A model generated the notes under the pieces. The model was not told the origin of the DNA. It searched no databases and saw only the letters and a list, made by a program, of their open reading frames with translations. Positions 17,573-26,941 of a stretch of 64,000 bases of DNA are shown here, piece by piece. The stretch covers positions 89,462-153,461 of the forward strand of contig JACDOF010000006.1 in NCBI GenBank assembly GCA_017656235.1. Reading direction: 5' to 3'. This stretch comes from Brevibacillus sp. (GTDB lineage: Bacteria > Bacillota > Bacilli > Brevibacillales > Brevibacillaceae). Within the stretch, counting starts at the first letter, position 1; each line of letters opens with the position of its first letter. Both the position numbers and the translations under genes were made by a program.

Positions 17573-18619
17573 CTATTCTCCTTCGTAGAGTTTGGCTTTA
17601 GACTTCATCGCGTCTGTGATGGTAATGTTCTGCTCTTTTGCTGTCTTGACGTTGATCATCAGCTCCAGCTTGTCCGGGAAGCCAACCGGGATTTCGCTTG
17701 GACTTTTGCCTTTCAGGATCTCAACAGCCTTTTGCCCCGTCGTGTACCCCAGGTCGAAGTACTCAAACCCGAAACCGGCAAATCCGCCCGCTTTTACCGA
17801 GTCCGTCTCTCCGACGAACAGCGGAATGTCTTTGTCATTGGCTACCATTACCACTGCATCAAGCGCGGACACCACAGTATTATCCTTCGGAATATAGATG
17901 ACGTCAACCCGTCCGATCAACGATTCGGCCGCCTGCTTAACCTCGGAACTGTTGGCCACCGTTACTTCTACCGCCTGCAGCCCGAGCGCATCCATCTCTT
18001 TCTTGGCGTTTTCCACGTTGACGACCGAGTTTTGCTCGCCGTTGTTGTAGATCACACCCACGTTTTTCGCGTCCGGGAAGAACTCCTTGATCGCCTCCAT
18101 CGTCTTCTTGATCGCCTCGGGATGCGTGTCAGAGACACCTGTCACATTGCCGCCCGGTTTTTCCAGACTATCCACCAGTTTGGCACCCAAGGGGTCCGTT
18201 ACGGCCGTAAACACGATTGGCACCTCTTTGCTCGCCTTGGCCATCGCCTGCGCACTCGGTGTGGCAATTGCCAGAACCAGGTCCACTTTGTCCGAAGCAA
18301 ACTTCTGAGCGATCGTCACATTGGTGTTCATGTCACCCTGTGCGTTTTGGTAGTCCACTTTCAGGTTTTCCCCTTCAACATACCCGGCGTCCTTCAAGGC
18401 AGCCAGGAACCCTTCGCGTGAAGCGTCCAGAGACGGGTGTTCAACAATCTGGGTGATGCCGATTGTGACCTGTTTCTTCTGGTCACCTCCGCCACTATCC
18501 TGCGCCGGTGCGGAACCACTTTCACCCGAACCGCCGCTGCTGGTAGTGCCGGACGAGCCACAGGCCGCCGCGAACAGCATCAATGCACTTAGCGCAATTG
18601 CAAATGACTTCTTCATCAA
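17573..18619 (-). CDS. ABC transporter substrate-binding lipoprotein (TrpX-like, PF04392)
   Basis: 348 residues. Lipoprotein signal with lipobox AAAC at about residue 20, then a Ser/Gly-rich linker. The mature domain has ITQIVEHPSLDASREGFLAAL and AIATPSAQAMAKASKEVPIVFTAVTDP, typical of the ABC_sub_bind family. It captures the solute outside the membrane for the permease and ATPase that follow. I looked for a T-box or attenuator upstream and found none. Confidence 0.88.
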   Translation of the reverse strand: MMKKSFAIALSALMLFAAACGSSGTTSSGGSGESGSAPAQDSGGGDQKKQVTIGITQIVEHPSLDASREGFLAALKDAGYVEGENLKVDYQNAQGDMNTNVTIAQKFASDKVDLVLAIATPSAQAMAKASKEVPIVFTAVTDPLGAKLVDSLEKPGGNVTGVSDTHPEAIKKTMEAIKEFFPDAKNVGVIYNNGEQNSVVNVENAKKEMDALGLQAVEVTVANSSEVKQAAESLIGRVDVIYIPKDNTVVSALDAVVMVANDKDIPLFVGETDSVKAGGFAGFGFEYFDLGYTTGQKAVEILKGKSPSEIPVGFPDKLELMINVKTAKEQNITITDAMKSKAKLYEGE

Positions 18620-18684
18620 ACATGTACCCCCTTGGTTTTTTACTCCATTACTTTCGAACAGCTACCAATTTTCTATGTTTTTAA

Positions 18685-18714
18685 ATTATAGTATAAATAA
18701 AGAATATTACACAA
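18685..18714 (-). promoter_or_regulatory. Promoter of the TrpXYZ-like ABC operon
   Basis: On the minus strand TTGTGT, 18 bases, TATAAT, about 65 bases upstream of the lipoprotein start. The rest of 18715-18860 is AT-rich with no gene seen. Confidence 0.6.
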
Positions 18715-18864
18715 GTTGCTCGTCCATTTTTTCTCGGGATATTCATGGAATCATGATCGAATAATCGCACGGATTCCGCTTGAAATCAAGAGAAAAATTG
18801 CAGGAAGCAGCATCCATCTACCACAGGAATGTTATTTTTCTGACAAAAAAATATTCAACGCAAG

Positions 18865-18897
18865 AAAAAAAAAGGCCGAACACAATCTAGTGTCCGG
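18865..18897 (-). terminator. Terminator of the two-component operon
   Basis: Hairpin CCGGACAC/GTGTTCGG with a 6-base loop, followed on the minus strand by GGCC and nine T. Confidence 0.75.
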
Positions 18898-19038
18898 AAA
18901 AGGTAGTAACGTGAATGAAACCATTATAATCTGGTTTGTCCGCGGTGCAACTAGTGGGTTGTTGGAAGATTTTCTGGTAAATTTACCTTCTGGCAATTCG
19001 AACCAAACACGAAGACATCAACCGTCCATCTCTCCTGC

Positions 19039-19689
19039 TCAACCGCGGTTCAAGCCGTGCCTGACGGCATACGAAGCGAGCTGCACCCGGTTCTCCAGGT
19101 GCAGTTTTTCCAGGATGTTTTTGATATGGTTTTTGACCGTGTTTTCTGAAATGAGCAGGTGATCGGCAATCTGCCGATTGGTTTCCCCTTTCGCCACGTA
19201 GCACAGTATTTCCCGTTCCCGAAGGGTCAATGCCGACGCAGGCACCTCTTCTTCTTCTCCCGCCTCGCGAAACTGGTAGAGCAGTTTGCCGGCCAACTGA
19301 CGCGACTGCTCCACCGTTCCCTCCATCAGGGCGTGCAGATAGGCAATCCAATCGTCCGGATCCATATTTTTCAACAGGTACCCTTGCGCCCCGAACTGAA
19401 TCGCCGTAAACAAGTCGGCGACATCGTCCGATACGCTCAGGACGACCACCTTGATCTGGGGGGCAGTTTGCTTGATCTGCCTGGTTGCCTGAAGCCCGTC
19501 ACACACCGGCATGTTGATGTCCATCAGGACCAGATCGGGGCGGAGCGTGCGGCACAGTTCCAGTGCCTCTCTTCCATTGCGCGCTTCTCCCACCAGGAGA
19601 AAGGCCGGATCTTCAGCCAGCATGCTTTTGACCGCTTCCCGCGCGTGGGGGTGGTCGTCAGCAATCAGTACGCGGTAGGGTTGGGACAT
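19039..19689 (-). CDS. NarL/LuxR-family response regulator
   Basis: 216 residues. Receiver domain with acidic pocket DDHPHAREAV, phospho-acceptor Asp in LVLMDINMPVCDG and switch Lys in GYLLKNMDPDD. LuxR-type helix-turn-helix at the C-terminus: LTLREREILCYVAKGETNRQ and ISENTVKNHIKNILEKL. The gene starts 6 bases after the stop of the kinase gene upstream, so it is the cognate regulator. Target genes are not evident in the window. Confidence 0.93.
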   Translation of the reverse strand: MSQPYRVLIADDHPHAREAVKSMLAEDPAFLLVGEARNGREALELCRTLRPDLVLMDINMPVCDGLQATRQIKQTAPQIKVVVLSVSDDVADLFTAIQFGAQGYLLKNMDPDDWIAYLHALMEGTVEQSRQLAGKLLYQFREAGEEEEVPASALTLREREILCYVAKGETNRQIADHLLISENTVKNHIKNILEKLHLENRVQLASYAVRHGLNRG

Positions 19690-19695
19690 CCTTGA

Positions 19696-20490
19696 TCACC
19701 TTCCTCGTCCGCTCAGGGTAAGTGTCGTGCCGCCCGTCTCATCCTTGCCAATCGCAAAGACAGCATCCAGCTTGGTTGCCCGTTCTTTCATCATCGACAG
19801 GCCGTATTTGTGACTGGATAGATCGGTCGGTTCAATCCCCCGGCCGTTGTCTCTGATGGTCAGCCGCCACCCCCTCCGCTCAGCCGCAAAATAAAGGGAG
19901 GCTTTGGTGGCGTCTGCATGTTTGCGTATATTGGTAAAGGCCTCTTGAATCACGCCAAACAGCAGCACTTCCTGCACAGGTGAAAAATACTGGTCCGGTA
20001 CTGTCAGGTCCTGCTGCACCTCGATTCCGGTCATGGCGCTCCACTCGTCCAACCACTTCGTGATACGCGCGGTTAACGTCATGCTCTCTTCCGGCGAGGC
20101 ACGCAGATTGAAAATGGCCTGCCGCAGCGTCTGATCAATTTCTGCGACAGCCGTCTTGGCTTCTTCCAGATAGCCCCGCCGCAGCTTTACGTTCAGCAAA
20201 AACAAGGTTTGGGCAATATTGTCGTGCAGTTCACGGGCCAGCCGCTCCCGCTCTTCGTATACGGCCCGCCGCGCCTGTTCCTCTGCAATCCGGGCGCTCA
20301 TCTGCTCGATGGTGCGAAACATCCAGGTGGCGAACAGGTAAGAAAGAACAAACGTGAGCAAGGTAATCAGATAATTACCCGCTTCCATTGTCAGATAATC
20401 AAGCAGGAAATCGTGCCGGATGAACTCAAACCCGCCAATCACGAGCGGCGGTAAAAAAATCGTCAGCCATTTCAACGAGCGGTAGGTCAC
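19696..20490 (-). CDS. HisKA_3-type sensor histidine kinase (LiaS/NreB-like)
   Basis: 264 residues from GTG 20490 (GAGGGGAG upstream). Two membrane helices near residues 8-30 and 36-58 with almost no outside loop, then a HisKA_3 dimerisation helix with the phospho-acceptor in ERLARELHDNIAQTL and a HATPase domain with FTNIRKHADAT and DNGRGIEP. The very short outside part suggests an intramembrane-sensing kinase. Pairs with the NarL-type regulator downstream. Confidence 0.9.
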   Translation of the reverse strand: MTYRSLKWLTIFLPPLVIGGFEFIRHDFLLDYLTMEAGNYLITLLTFVLSYLFATWMFRTIEQMSARIAEEQARRAVYEERERLARELHDNIAQTLFLLNVKLRRGYLEEAKTAVAEIDQTLRQAIFNLRASPEESMTLTARITKWLDEWSAMTGIEVQQDLTVPDQYFSPVQEVLLFGVIQEAFTNIRKHADATKASLYFAAERRGWRLTIRDNGRGIEPTDLSSHKYGLSMMKERATKLDAVFAIGKDETGGTTLTLSGRGR

Positions 20491-20684
20491 CGAAACTCCC
20501 CTCTCTTTACCTTTCTGGCATGAGAGAGACTATCCCATACCCTAGGCTCCCTCCTGCACGTTTAAGTATAAAGGGACGGGCGGAGAAAGATAAAGCTCCC
20601 CCGGACTATTCCATTATAGCCGGTTTTCCAAGGAGTTACTCGGGTACGTTTTCATAGCGGAAAAGCTGCCGCCGATGTTTGCCC

Positions 20685-22748
20685 TTATCGCAGGACCAGC
20701 TTGCCATCACTATTTAACTTTGCCACTATGTTTCTCGTCTCTTCCGCGAACTTATGGACCCTGTTTCCGATTTGAATGATCGAATCTTCCATGGCAACCC
20801 CGATCTTGATCGTTTTGTCTGCTGGCACCATAACGCGTGTAGACGTTCCGGCTTTTGCTCCCAGTTCAGCGATTTCCGCTCCCAGGCCGGCATACAGTTC
20901 TCCCCCTCTGACAAATCCATTGACCCGAAGGAAGCCACCCGCATGAATCTTCGAGTTGTAGCAGCCTTGACCGCTAATGGTAATATCTCCATTGCAGTAT
21001 ATTCGACTGTTTAACGCATAGGGCAGTATGATCGACGAGTTGGGTTGGGGAGGAGTATGGCTGATCTGATAAAGCACCTCCAATTTTTTGTGCAGCGCAA
21101 CCAGATCCTGAAGACTCTTTAACTGGTTCGGATGAAGGATGAGAAAGCTGTTGCGGCATATTTCAGCTAAGGCCAGCCAGTCTCGATCGAGAAACTCCCT
21201 TTCTTTGTCCGTCTTGTCCACATACTGTTTTACCAATTGGACAAAGGACTTGAATTTGCTTTCCAGCAAAATTTTCAGCAATGGTGACAACCCTTTTACT
21301 CTAAAGTCTGAAAGCTTAAACGCGTTGTGCTGATAGAGCAGTTCCACTGCAGAGACGAGGTTTCGCATCTGCTGCGACATCTCCCCCAACAGCTGGGACA
21401 TCTCCTGTATCACCATGCTGCTTTTCCCGGCGACAATCTCGCTTCTGATTACATTCCCATTGATCTTGATTGAGTTCCCCGCCTTTACTGTTGCCACGTT
21501 TACGCTGCCGTGGAGTAGAACATCCCCCTCCGCGTCCACCTCCATCTCTTCCTCTACGGCACCCAATACCTCAACATCCCCATTGAAGTGTATGTTGCCT
21601 GATTTCAAATCCACGTCAGAGGGGTGGGTCAATTTCGGCAATATCGAAACCTTTACCATGTTCCCCCGATGCTCTATCTGCGGGCGGCCCGACTCGGTCG
21701 CCACAATTTTTGCATCTTCTTCCACGAACCCGACACCCGTACCCGCATGGAGTAGAACCGCCCGAACCGGCTTGGGAGGGATGGGTATTCCCTTTACGGT
21801 ATATCCCTCTTTTCCTTCAACCGGAGGATGTATGATCCCGATCACCTGCCCTGCCTTGACTGACGGGATATGGGTAATCTCCCGAAAATCCACGGTCCCA
21901 TCTGATCGCTCTTTCAGGTGGTTGGTCTGGCTGTCAACATCAACCACGAATTCAATCCAGCCGTCCTTCCCTTCCGTCGGCTCCATTCCGCGAGCAACCA
22001 CGTATTCCCCAGGTTCAGTCGTCTGGCATGCTTTCAGGATCTCCTCCCGTTGAATCCCTCGCACTACTCCGATTTCCTCCAGGCGATCCAGCACCTCCTG
22101 GGCATGGAGAGTCTCGTACTCGATGATCTCTTCTTCTACCTCCAGCTCGACATGCGGCGCGGGGGGATGGTCCTTTAACCTGAACCGCTTTTTGTACCCG
22201 GGTTCCACTATACATGTAGCGGTTAGCTCGTCCTCGTCAATTGTGATTTTCCATTTTAATTCGCTTTCTTCCGTGTCTGTGCAGATCCGAATCTGGTCCT
22301 TTTCCGTGATGACGGTGGTCCCCACTACCACCTGACCGTTCTTGTAGACCATCACTCCTTTTCCCGGTGTGATCGTCGGATAATGAGTAGCAGAATGCTG
22401 GCAAAATACCTGTCCGTCTGTGACCCAGACCTGCGCGCTGTGATTCGTCTCAATCTTTTCGACAGGCTGCAAGTTTTCAATGTATTCGTGGTTGAGATGC
22501 GATACATCTTGTTGTTGGAGAATGGATGCAATCAGGGATTCATCGTCACATGGAGTGGATGCGCTCTCCTCCGCTTGCTTGACTGTGACCTTTACCACAG
22601 CCGGTTTTGCGCCAATTCCCAAAAATCCTTTTTTCTCCAATTGGATAATTTCAATCTCTACGTTTTTCTTGGTCGTCCCTAACAAGTGAATGGCTGTCTC
22701 AACCGCATCCGCGACATTTTTTCCTCTGGAGACAATACTCCTTGTCAT
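20685..22748 (-). CDS. FapA family (DUF342) protein with N-terminal Jag-N domain
   Basis: 687 residues. Residues 1-55 (GKNVADAVETAIHLLGTTKK and EKKGFLGIGAKPAVVKV) match the Jag-N domain; the rest is DUF342, including the right-handed beta-helix repeats FNGDVEVLGAVEEEMEVDAEG and DVLLHGSVNV, a coiled-coil insertion near 440-580 and a closing helix part with GDITISGQGCYNSKI. FapA proteins are linked to flagellar assembly and polar organisation in some bacteria. Two c-di-GMP riboswitches precede the gene, which fits a role in the motile/sessile switch. Confidence 0.88.
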   Translation of the reverse strand: MTRSIVSRGKNVADAVETAIHLLGTTKKNVEIEIIQLEKKGFLGIGAKPAVVKVTVKQAEESASTPCDDESLIASILQQQDVSHLNHEYIENLQPVEKIETNHSAQVWVTDGQVFCQHSATHYPTITPGKGVMVYKNGQVVVGTTVITEKDQIRICTDTEESELKWKITIDEDELTATCIVEPGYKKRFRLKDHPPAPHVELEVEEEIIEYETLHAQEVLDRLEEIGVVRGIQREEILKACQTTEPGEYVVARGMEPTEGKDGWIEFVVDVDSQTNHLKERSDGTVDFREITHIPSVKAGQVIGIIHPPVEGKEGYTVKGIPIPPKPVRAVLLHAGTGVGFVEEDAKIVATESGRPQIEHRGNMVKVSILPKLTHPSDVDLKSGNIHFNGDVEVLGAVEEEMEVDAEGDVLLHGSVNVATVKAGNSIKINGNVIRSEIVAGKSSMVIQEMSQLLGEMSQQMRNLVSAVELLYQHNAFKLSDFRVKGLSPLLKILLESKFKSFVQLVKQYVDKTDKEREFLDRDWLALAEICRNSFLILHPNQLKSLQDLVALHKKLEVLYQISHTPPQPNSSIILPYALNSRIYCNGDITISGQGCYNSKIHAGGFLRVNGFVRGGELYAGLGAEIAELGAKAGTSTRVMVPADKTIKIGVAMEDSIIQIGNRVHKFAEETRNIVAKLNSDGKLVLR

Positions 22749-22810
22749 CGGTCATCCATCCCTTTGTGAAACACTATGTACCGACTCGCTGTACCTGGTT
22801 CGGCTGCCAG

Positions 22811-22892
22811 GCTTCCCGGCTGCCATGGCTGCTGCTTTAGGCCCTCGACTTTGCGTCACCGTCTTTCAAACGGGTTTGCCATTAGCGGAAGC
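22811..22892 (-). ncRNA. c-di-GMP-I (GEMM) riboswitch, gene-proximal copy
   Basis: On the minus strand the GEMM-I core is visible in order: AATGGCAAACC, GACGCAAAG, GGCCTAAAG and CATGGCAGCCGGG. P1 is formed by GCTTCC (22887-22892) with GGAAGC (22811-22816). It lies about 60 bases before the fapA-like start codon, with no clear terminator in between, so control may be at translation or through the CCTGG/CCAGG hairpin that follows. Confidence 0.88.
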
Positions 22893-22955
22893 TGTATGAG
22901 TTAGGTAAGATTACCTATCCATCTATAGGAATATTAGTCCTTTGTAAACAATGTT

Positions 22956-22984
22956 ATACTACAACTTTCGTCATTTTTCTACAA
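22956..22984 (-). promoter_or_regulatory. Possible promoter between the two riboswitches
   Basis: Minus strand TTGTAG, 17 bases, TAGTAT. If used, the gene-proximal riboswitch has its own transcript in addition to read-through from the distal one. Confidence 0.4.
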
Positions 22985-23016
22985 TTTTCTACATAATCCA
23001 GCACATTTAACGACAC

Positions 23017-23045
23017 AAAAACCCCCCGATAACGGGGGTTTTTGC
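23017..23045 (-). terminator. Intrinsic terminator of the distal c-di-GMP riboswitch
   Basis: ACCCCCG-ttat-CGGGGGGT followed on the minus strand by TTTTTG. It starts about 15 bases after the distal aptamer. Its loop and inner stem can also pair with the 5' strand of that aptamer (23129-23139). Confidence 0.85.
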
Positions 23046-23059
23046 ACATTTCCATCTCC

Positions 23060-23149
23060 TTTACAGCCCACTGCCATGCCTGCTTTTTTAGGCCTATGGA
23101 TTTGCGTCTCTTCTTTTGAACGGATTTGCCATTATCGGGAGCTGTAAAG
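23060..23149 (-). ncRNA. c-di-GMP-I (GEMM) riboswitch, distal copy
   Basis: On the minus strand AATGGCAAATCC, GAGACGCAAATCC, GGCCTAAAAAAG and GCATGGCAGT occur in order. P1 is a perfect 8-base pairing TTTACAGC/GCTGTAAA (23141-23148 with 23060-23067). It is followed at once by the terminator at 23017-23045, so it is a transcriptional switch. Confidence 0.88.
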
Positions 23150-23336
23150 TTAGGGTTGGAATGGTCAATAAGCTCTTCAACATTATTCTACATTTTCCGA
23201 CAAATTCGTTTAGAACAATCTACTCGAATCGATTTTCCGTGAATACTCATGCTGTTACCTTTATTCCTTTTCCAGTACACCAGGCTCCTGCTTTGTGGTG
23301 AAGGGGACCAGGCAAGATCCTCTCATTTCGTCTCGA

Positions 23337-25109
23337 TCAATTCGTGTTCACGATCAGAACAGGACAGTAAACGCTATCTTCTCCACCGTAAATCTCAAGC
23401 ACATCGGACGAAAAATCCGCAGGAGAAACCGCTTTCAATCTGAACTGCGTCTTTCCTGTTTTGTTGATGTACGGAAATGCGCTGCCGGGTAGATCAACTT
23501 CCGTGTACGTGTTATTTTCCCCCGGGACTCCCAGCGATGCTATATTTTCAGCAGACGCCGACGCGCTGTAATCTCCCTGTTCGAGAGCACTGCCGCTTCC
23601 AAACGAACCGTTCTTGATATCTACGGTTATTTCGCTAACAGACCCCGATAAAGCTTTCCGGTAGATTCGCAATTTCGCGCTCGTGATGGTCGCATGAGCC
23701 GGTATGGCACTGGTATCGAACGACAGAATAACCCGATAGGTATCGGTATTGTACATCCCTTTATCCCCGAGCTTATGGACAGTCGTACTCAATCCGTCAG
23801 CCAAATACATTCCTGCAAAACCGTCTTCGGAAGCAGCTGAAGTAAACGTAGTGGCGGAACCCCCACTACCGCTTATGGTGTATGTCTCGGTTTTCACCAT
23901 CTCTTGGTTTCCAGCCGTATCGACACTAAAGAATAGCAAAACGGTACTGCTGTCGATTGGAATGGGTGCCGTATATTTTGTGGAACTCGTCGTGGGGGTA
24001 CTGCCGTCAAGCGTGTAGTACGTAGCGGCAGGTTCATTGGGGGTTAACTGAACGTTGATGGAACTGCCGTATGTTCCACCAGCGGGATTTGCGGTAGTCA
24101 CAGGTGGTGCGGTATCTTGTCCAGAGCCGTTCTTTGGATGATTCTGAAAGAAGTCCCAGATGATCTGACTGGCATTCGGCCCCTGCGGGTCCGTGTAGGA
24201 TCCTGCACTGCTGCCGCCAGACCAGGCATGGCCCATGCCTTCAACCATGTATTTTTCCATCACAACGGCTGATTCTTGGTCTTTGTATACGTATTTGGTA
24301 TAGTTTCTTCCTCCAGGAACCTGACCGTTGATTGTCTCGTCCGCAGTATCATCGATATTATTGTTGTCCGTACCGTCGGATGACCTATCGTTGGTTTGGG
24401 CCCACTGGGAAATCACCTGGTGACCATTGACCGGATAAACGGTATAGTCCGAAGTCCCGTGAAAAACGATGGTCGGTACCACTCGGTTATAACTTCCCAT
24501 TGCCGTATAGGCAGCGTTCCCCTGCTGAACAGGATCGGGCCCTCCATTTGACATGGCTATCCACGCACCCGTCTCGCTGGTCGCTGCCTTATATTCCAAT
24601 CCGGAAGCCACCCCGACAGCCGCAAAGATATCGGGATAAGTGGCCCCCATAATCACACTCATGGCAGCTCCTGCCGACAGCCCGGCAACATAAACACGGT
24701 TGTCGTCTATGGTGTATTCACTCTTCACCTGATTGATCATCCCGGCTAGTAAGGCCGGCTCCCCGCTTCCCCTGGATTGATGGGCCGGATCAAACCAATG
24801 CCAGCATTTGTTTAGATGAGCAGAGGCAGGCTGTTCCGGATAAATCACGATCACATTTTCCTGCTCAGCAAGGGTGTTAAACTGGGTCCCGGCCGCGAAC
24901 TGGTCCGGGTCCTGGGTACAGCCGTGCAGCATCACCACCAGGGGCACTGCGATTCCCTGCTGGTATCCGCCAGGCACATAAATCTTGTAGGTTCGATTGT
25001 TGTACGTTTTGCTTGTAAAGGTCCCTGCTGCATGCGTAACCGGAACGGCCGACAGCAGCAATGAAAAGATTAGGGGGACAATAAACCAAAAGCTGCGACC
25101 CAACATCAT
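23337..25109 (-). CDS. Secreted PHB-depolymerase-family esterase with C-terminal accessory domains
   Basis: 590 residues from ATG 25109 (AGGAGG 9 bases upstream). Signal peptide to about residue 27 (cleavage near VTHAA). Esterase_phd catalytic domain with oxyanion region MLHGCTQDPDQFA, nucleophile elbow GLSAGAAMS and the His in EGMGHAWSGGS. Then a chitobiase C-terminal-like repeat (YYTLDGSTPTTSST) near 345-410 and a C-terminal beta-rich domain (FAGMYLADGL...FDTSAIPAHATITSAKLRIYR split across it) resembling carbohydrate-binding or surface modules. It probably hydrolyses extracellular polyesters or esterified polysaccharide. It lies directly upstream of the riboswitch-controlled fapA region, in the same direction. 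Confidence 0.85.
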   Translation of the reverse strand: MMLGRSFWFIVPLIFSLLLSAVPVTHAAGTFTSKTYNNRTYKIYVPGGYQQGIAVPLVVMLHGCTQDPDQFAAGTQFNTLAEQENVIVIYPEQPASAHLNKCWHWFDPAHQSRGSGEPALLAGMINQVKSEYTIDDNRVYVAGLSAGAAMSVIMGATYPDIFAAVGVASGLEYKAATSETGAWIAMSNGGPDPVQQGNAAYTAMGSYNRVVPTIVFHGTSDYTVYPVNGHQVISQWAQTNDRSSDGTDNNNIDDTADETINGQVPGGRNYTKYVYKDQESAVVMEKYMVEGMGHAWSGGSSAGSYTDPQGPNASQIIWDFFQNHPKNGSGQDTAPPVTTANPAGGTYGSSINVQLTPNEPAATYYTLDGSTPTTSSTKYTAPIPIDSSTVLLFFSVDTAGNQEMVKTETYTISGSGGSATTFTSAASEDGFAGMYLADGLSTTVHKLGDKGMYNTDTYRVILSFDTSAIPAHATITSAKLRIYRKALSGSVSEITVDIKNGSFGSGSALEQGDYSASASAENIASLGVPGENNTYTEVDLPGSAFPYINKTGKTQFRLKAVSPADFSSDVLEIYGGEDSVYCPVLIVNTN

Positions 25110-25408
25110 CGGTTTCAACCTCCTTTCTTAATTTGCTAAATTTTCTATATTCTACTTCTCTTCTGTTACAGATCAGTTGCAATACTCCCACCCAAAGAAA
25201 CGTTTCATTCGCTCATTATTGTCTTGAACAATCTTGGCAACAACTACACTGCCGATAATGATGCCAAGGCCCTGGCCGGAACAGCGCGTCACCCTTCACC
25301 TATCTGTTTGATGAAAAGAAATAAGGCCTTCCATTCACCAAGGCCCTCTCATTCACCTTAACTATTTATCTGTTGTCTGCTTCTGCAAAGTGTTATATGT
25401 GGAGCTCG

Positions 25409-25630
25409 TGATCATAAAGTGAAGCTTCTTTCCGAACAGTTCTCGTAGACTCAGATTCCACTTCTGGTAGATAATTAGCAATTGTTTCTATGGGACGTTT
25501 TCCCATGTTGCGGTATCCGCGGCGGGGCCGTTCCGTGTCGGAATTTGATCCGGAAAAACTCATCCCGCACGGTTCTGATATAGCCCTCTACGAATCCGTT
25601 GCCTTCTTGGGTCAACGCTCCCGTTTGTTT
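25409..25630 (-). pseudogene. Transposase remnant (integrase-core C-terminus)
   Basis: On the minus strand NGFVEGYIRTVRDEFFR, then after a deletion RPRRGYRNMGKRPIETIANY. These are two separate parts of the C-terminal region of an IS481-like integrase-core transposase. The same protein appears in two other remnants at 26393-26940 and 27607-27870. The 25110-25408 stretch before it holds no gene I can support. Confidence 0.65.
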
Positions 25631-25637
25631 AATAAAA

Positions 25638-25820
25638 TTATTTCTTTAGGAATCTCCTTTCTACAAAGACCCATCCAAAGGCGGAAGCTGAAGAGATAAC
25701 TAATGCTCGAACTATTCCATCAAACCCTAGTTCAAATGGTTTGAATATTGCTCCAAAAATCATTATCAGAATAAAAAATACTACAAAATAAATTAAAAAC
25801 CTTCTTAGTGTTCGATTCAA
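25638..25820 (-). CDS. Small membrane protein of unknown function
   Basis: 60 residues from TTG 25820 (AGGAGG 12 bases upstream), MNRTLRRFLIYFVVFFILIM, with two hydrophobic segments. AT-rich compared with the host genes and set among IS remnants, so probably acquired. No family recognised. Confidence 0.5.
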   Translation of the reverse strand: MNRTLRRFLIYFVVFFILIMIFGAIFKPFELGFDGIVRALVISSASAFGWVFVERRFLKK

Positions 25821-25892
25821 AATATTTATCCACCTCCTTCTGCTTATTGCAGAAACGCTACCCGTTAGCACAACAAATTTAATACATTGTTC

Positions 25893-26330
25893 TTACGGGA
25901 TAGTCTCAAAATCTTTCCATTCACCATTTTCTAATACTTTAATGATATTGCCTTTACCAGAGATAAATTCAATTGTTTTATTGTTATCTTGGTATCTTGT
26001 TATTGGTAATTCAACCTTTATAGACTCAATATCTGGATGTTTGTATAGGTAATGATACATAAGCGTCACTTCTTCATAACCATCTCTTACCTCATCAGCA
26101 ACTAATGAATATTTTGTTGAAGAATCTAATTTTTGGGCTAAATTCAACTGTTTATATGCTATTGCAAATAATTCATCAGAGGATACAACTATTGTTTCAG
26201 TTACCACTTCTTTCTTTTTATCAAATGAAGCTTTAGTAAGATAAGATTGTATTGTGGGTAAAGTTATAAAAAATATTACCAATAGAAAACCAAGGGCTAT
26301 AAAATGATATTTCTTCTTCAAAAATTCCAT
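25893..26330 (-). CDS. Hypothetical membrane-anchored protein
   Basis: 145 residues: one N-terminal membrane helix (about 8-27) and a charged extracytoplasmic domain ending in GNIIKVLENGEWKDFETIP. AT-rich. No family recognised. A GGAGGAGG site lies immediately before the ATG; TTG three codons later has better spacing. Confidence 0.6.
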   Translation of the reverse strand: MEFLKKKYHFIALGFLLVIFFITLPTIQSYLTKASFDKKKEVVTETIVVSSDELFAIAYKQLNLAQKLDSSTKYSLVADEVRDGYEEVTLMYHYLYKHPDIESIKVELPITRYQDNNKTIEFISGKGNIIKVLENGEWKDFETIP

Positions 26331-26392
26331 CCTCCTCCCTTTTATTTAACCCCTACACATTTTTCTTTCTTATTGAATATTCCTGCTCGTTA

Positions 26393-26940
26393 GTAGTGGG
26401 CAAATTCTATCTGCAAGCGGTCGTCGATACGTACGGCAGTTACGCGTTTGGATTTCTGCATACAGGAAAACTGCCGGAATGTGCTATCGCCATCCTCCAC
26501 AACGACGTGCTGCCGTTTTATCGAAAACATGGACTTACGGTATCCTCTGTCCTCATGGACAATGACCGGGAGTACTGCGGACGAGAGGCCCATCCATATG
26601 AGCTGTACCATATGAGCTGTACCTGGCTCTAAACGACATCGAACACCGGAATTGGTTTCCTACAATACGGAAAGACCCCACCGTGGATATCGCAACATGG
26701 GAAAGCGCACCATCGAAACCATTACCAATTATCTATCAGGAGTGGAATCAGAATCAACAAGGACTGTCCGGAAAGAAGCTTACCTGTACGCCCAAAGAGA
26801 TGGTCATGGAAGCTCTATCGTACGTTGTTTGCTTTTCATCAACATACAACACTGCACTAGCCATCATGAAAATGATCGAAAATAAACGCCCTCGCTGGAA
26901 AGGGGTGTTTGGTCAGTCTTTGAACTCTAGCCGATAATGA
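26393..26940 (+). pseudogene. IS481-like transposase remnant with stop and frameshifts
   Basis: Plus-strand frame VGKFYLQAVVDTYGSYAFGF ... VLMDNDREYCGREAHPYELY is the DDE integrase core; it then contains a short duplicated stretch (PYELYHMSC), a stop at about 26632, and continues out of frame with NDIEHR and the C-terminal RGYRNMGKR region. It is not functional. Confidence 0.75.
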
Positions 26941-26941
26941 A

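Noticed and set aside
18620..18860. T-box or trp-type leader before the TrpX-like gene
   Set aside because: I searched for the T-box sequence, a specifier loop and an attenuator hairpin next to the start and found only an AT-rich region and a promoter.
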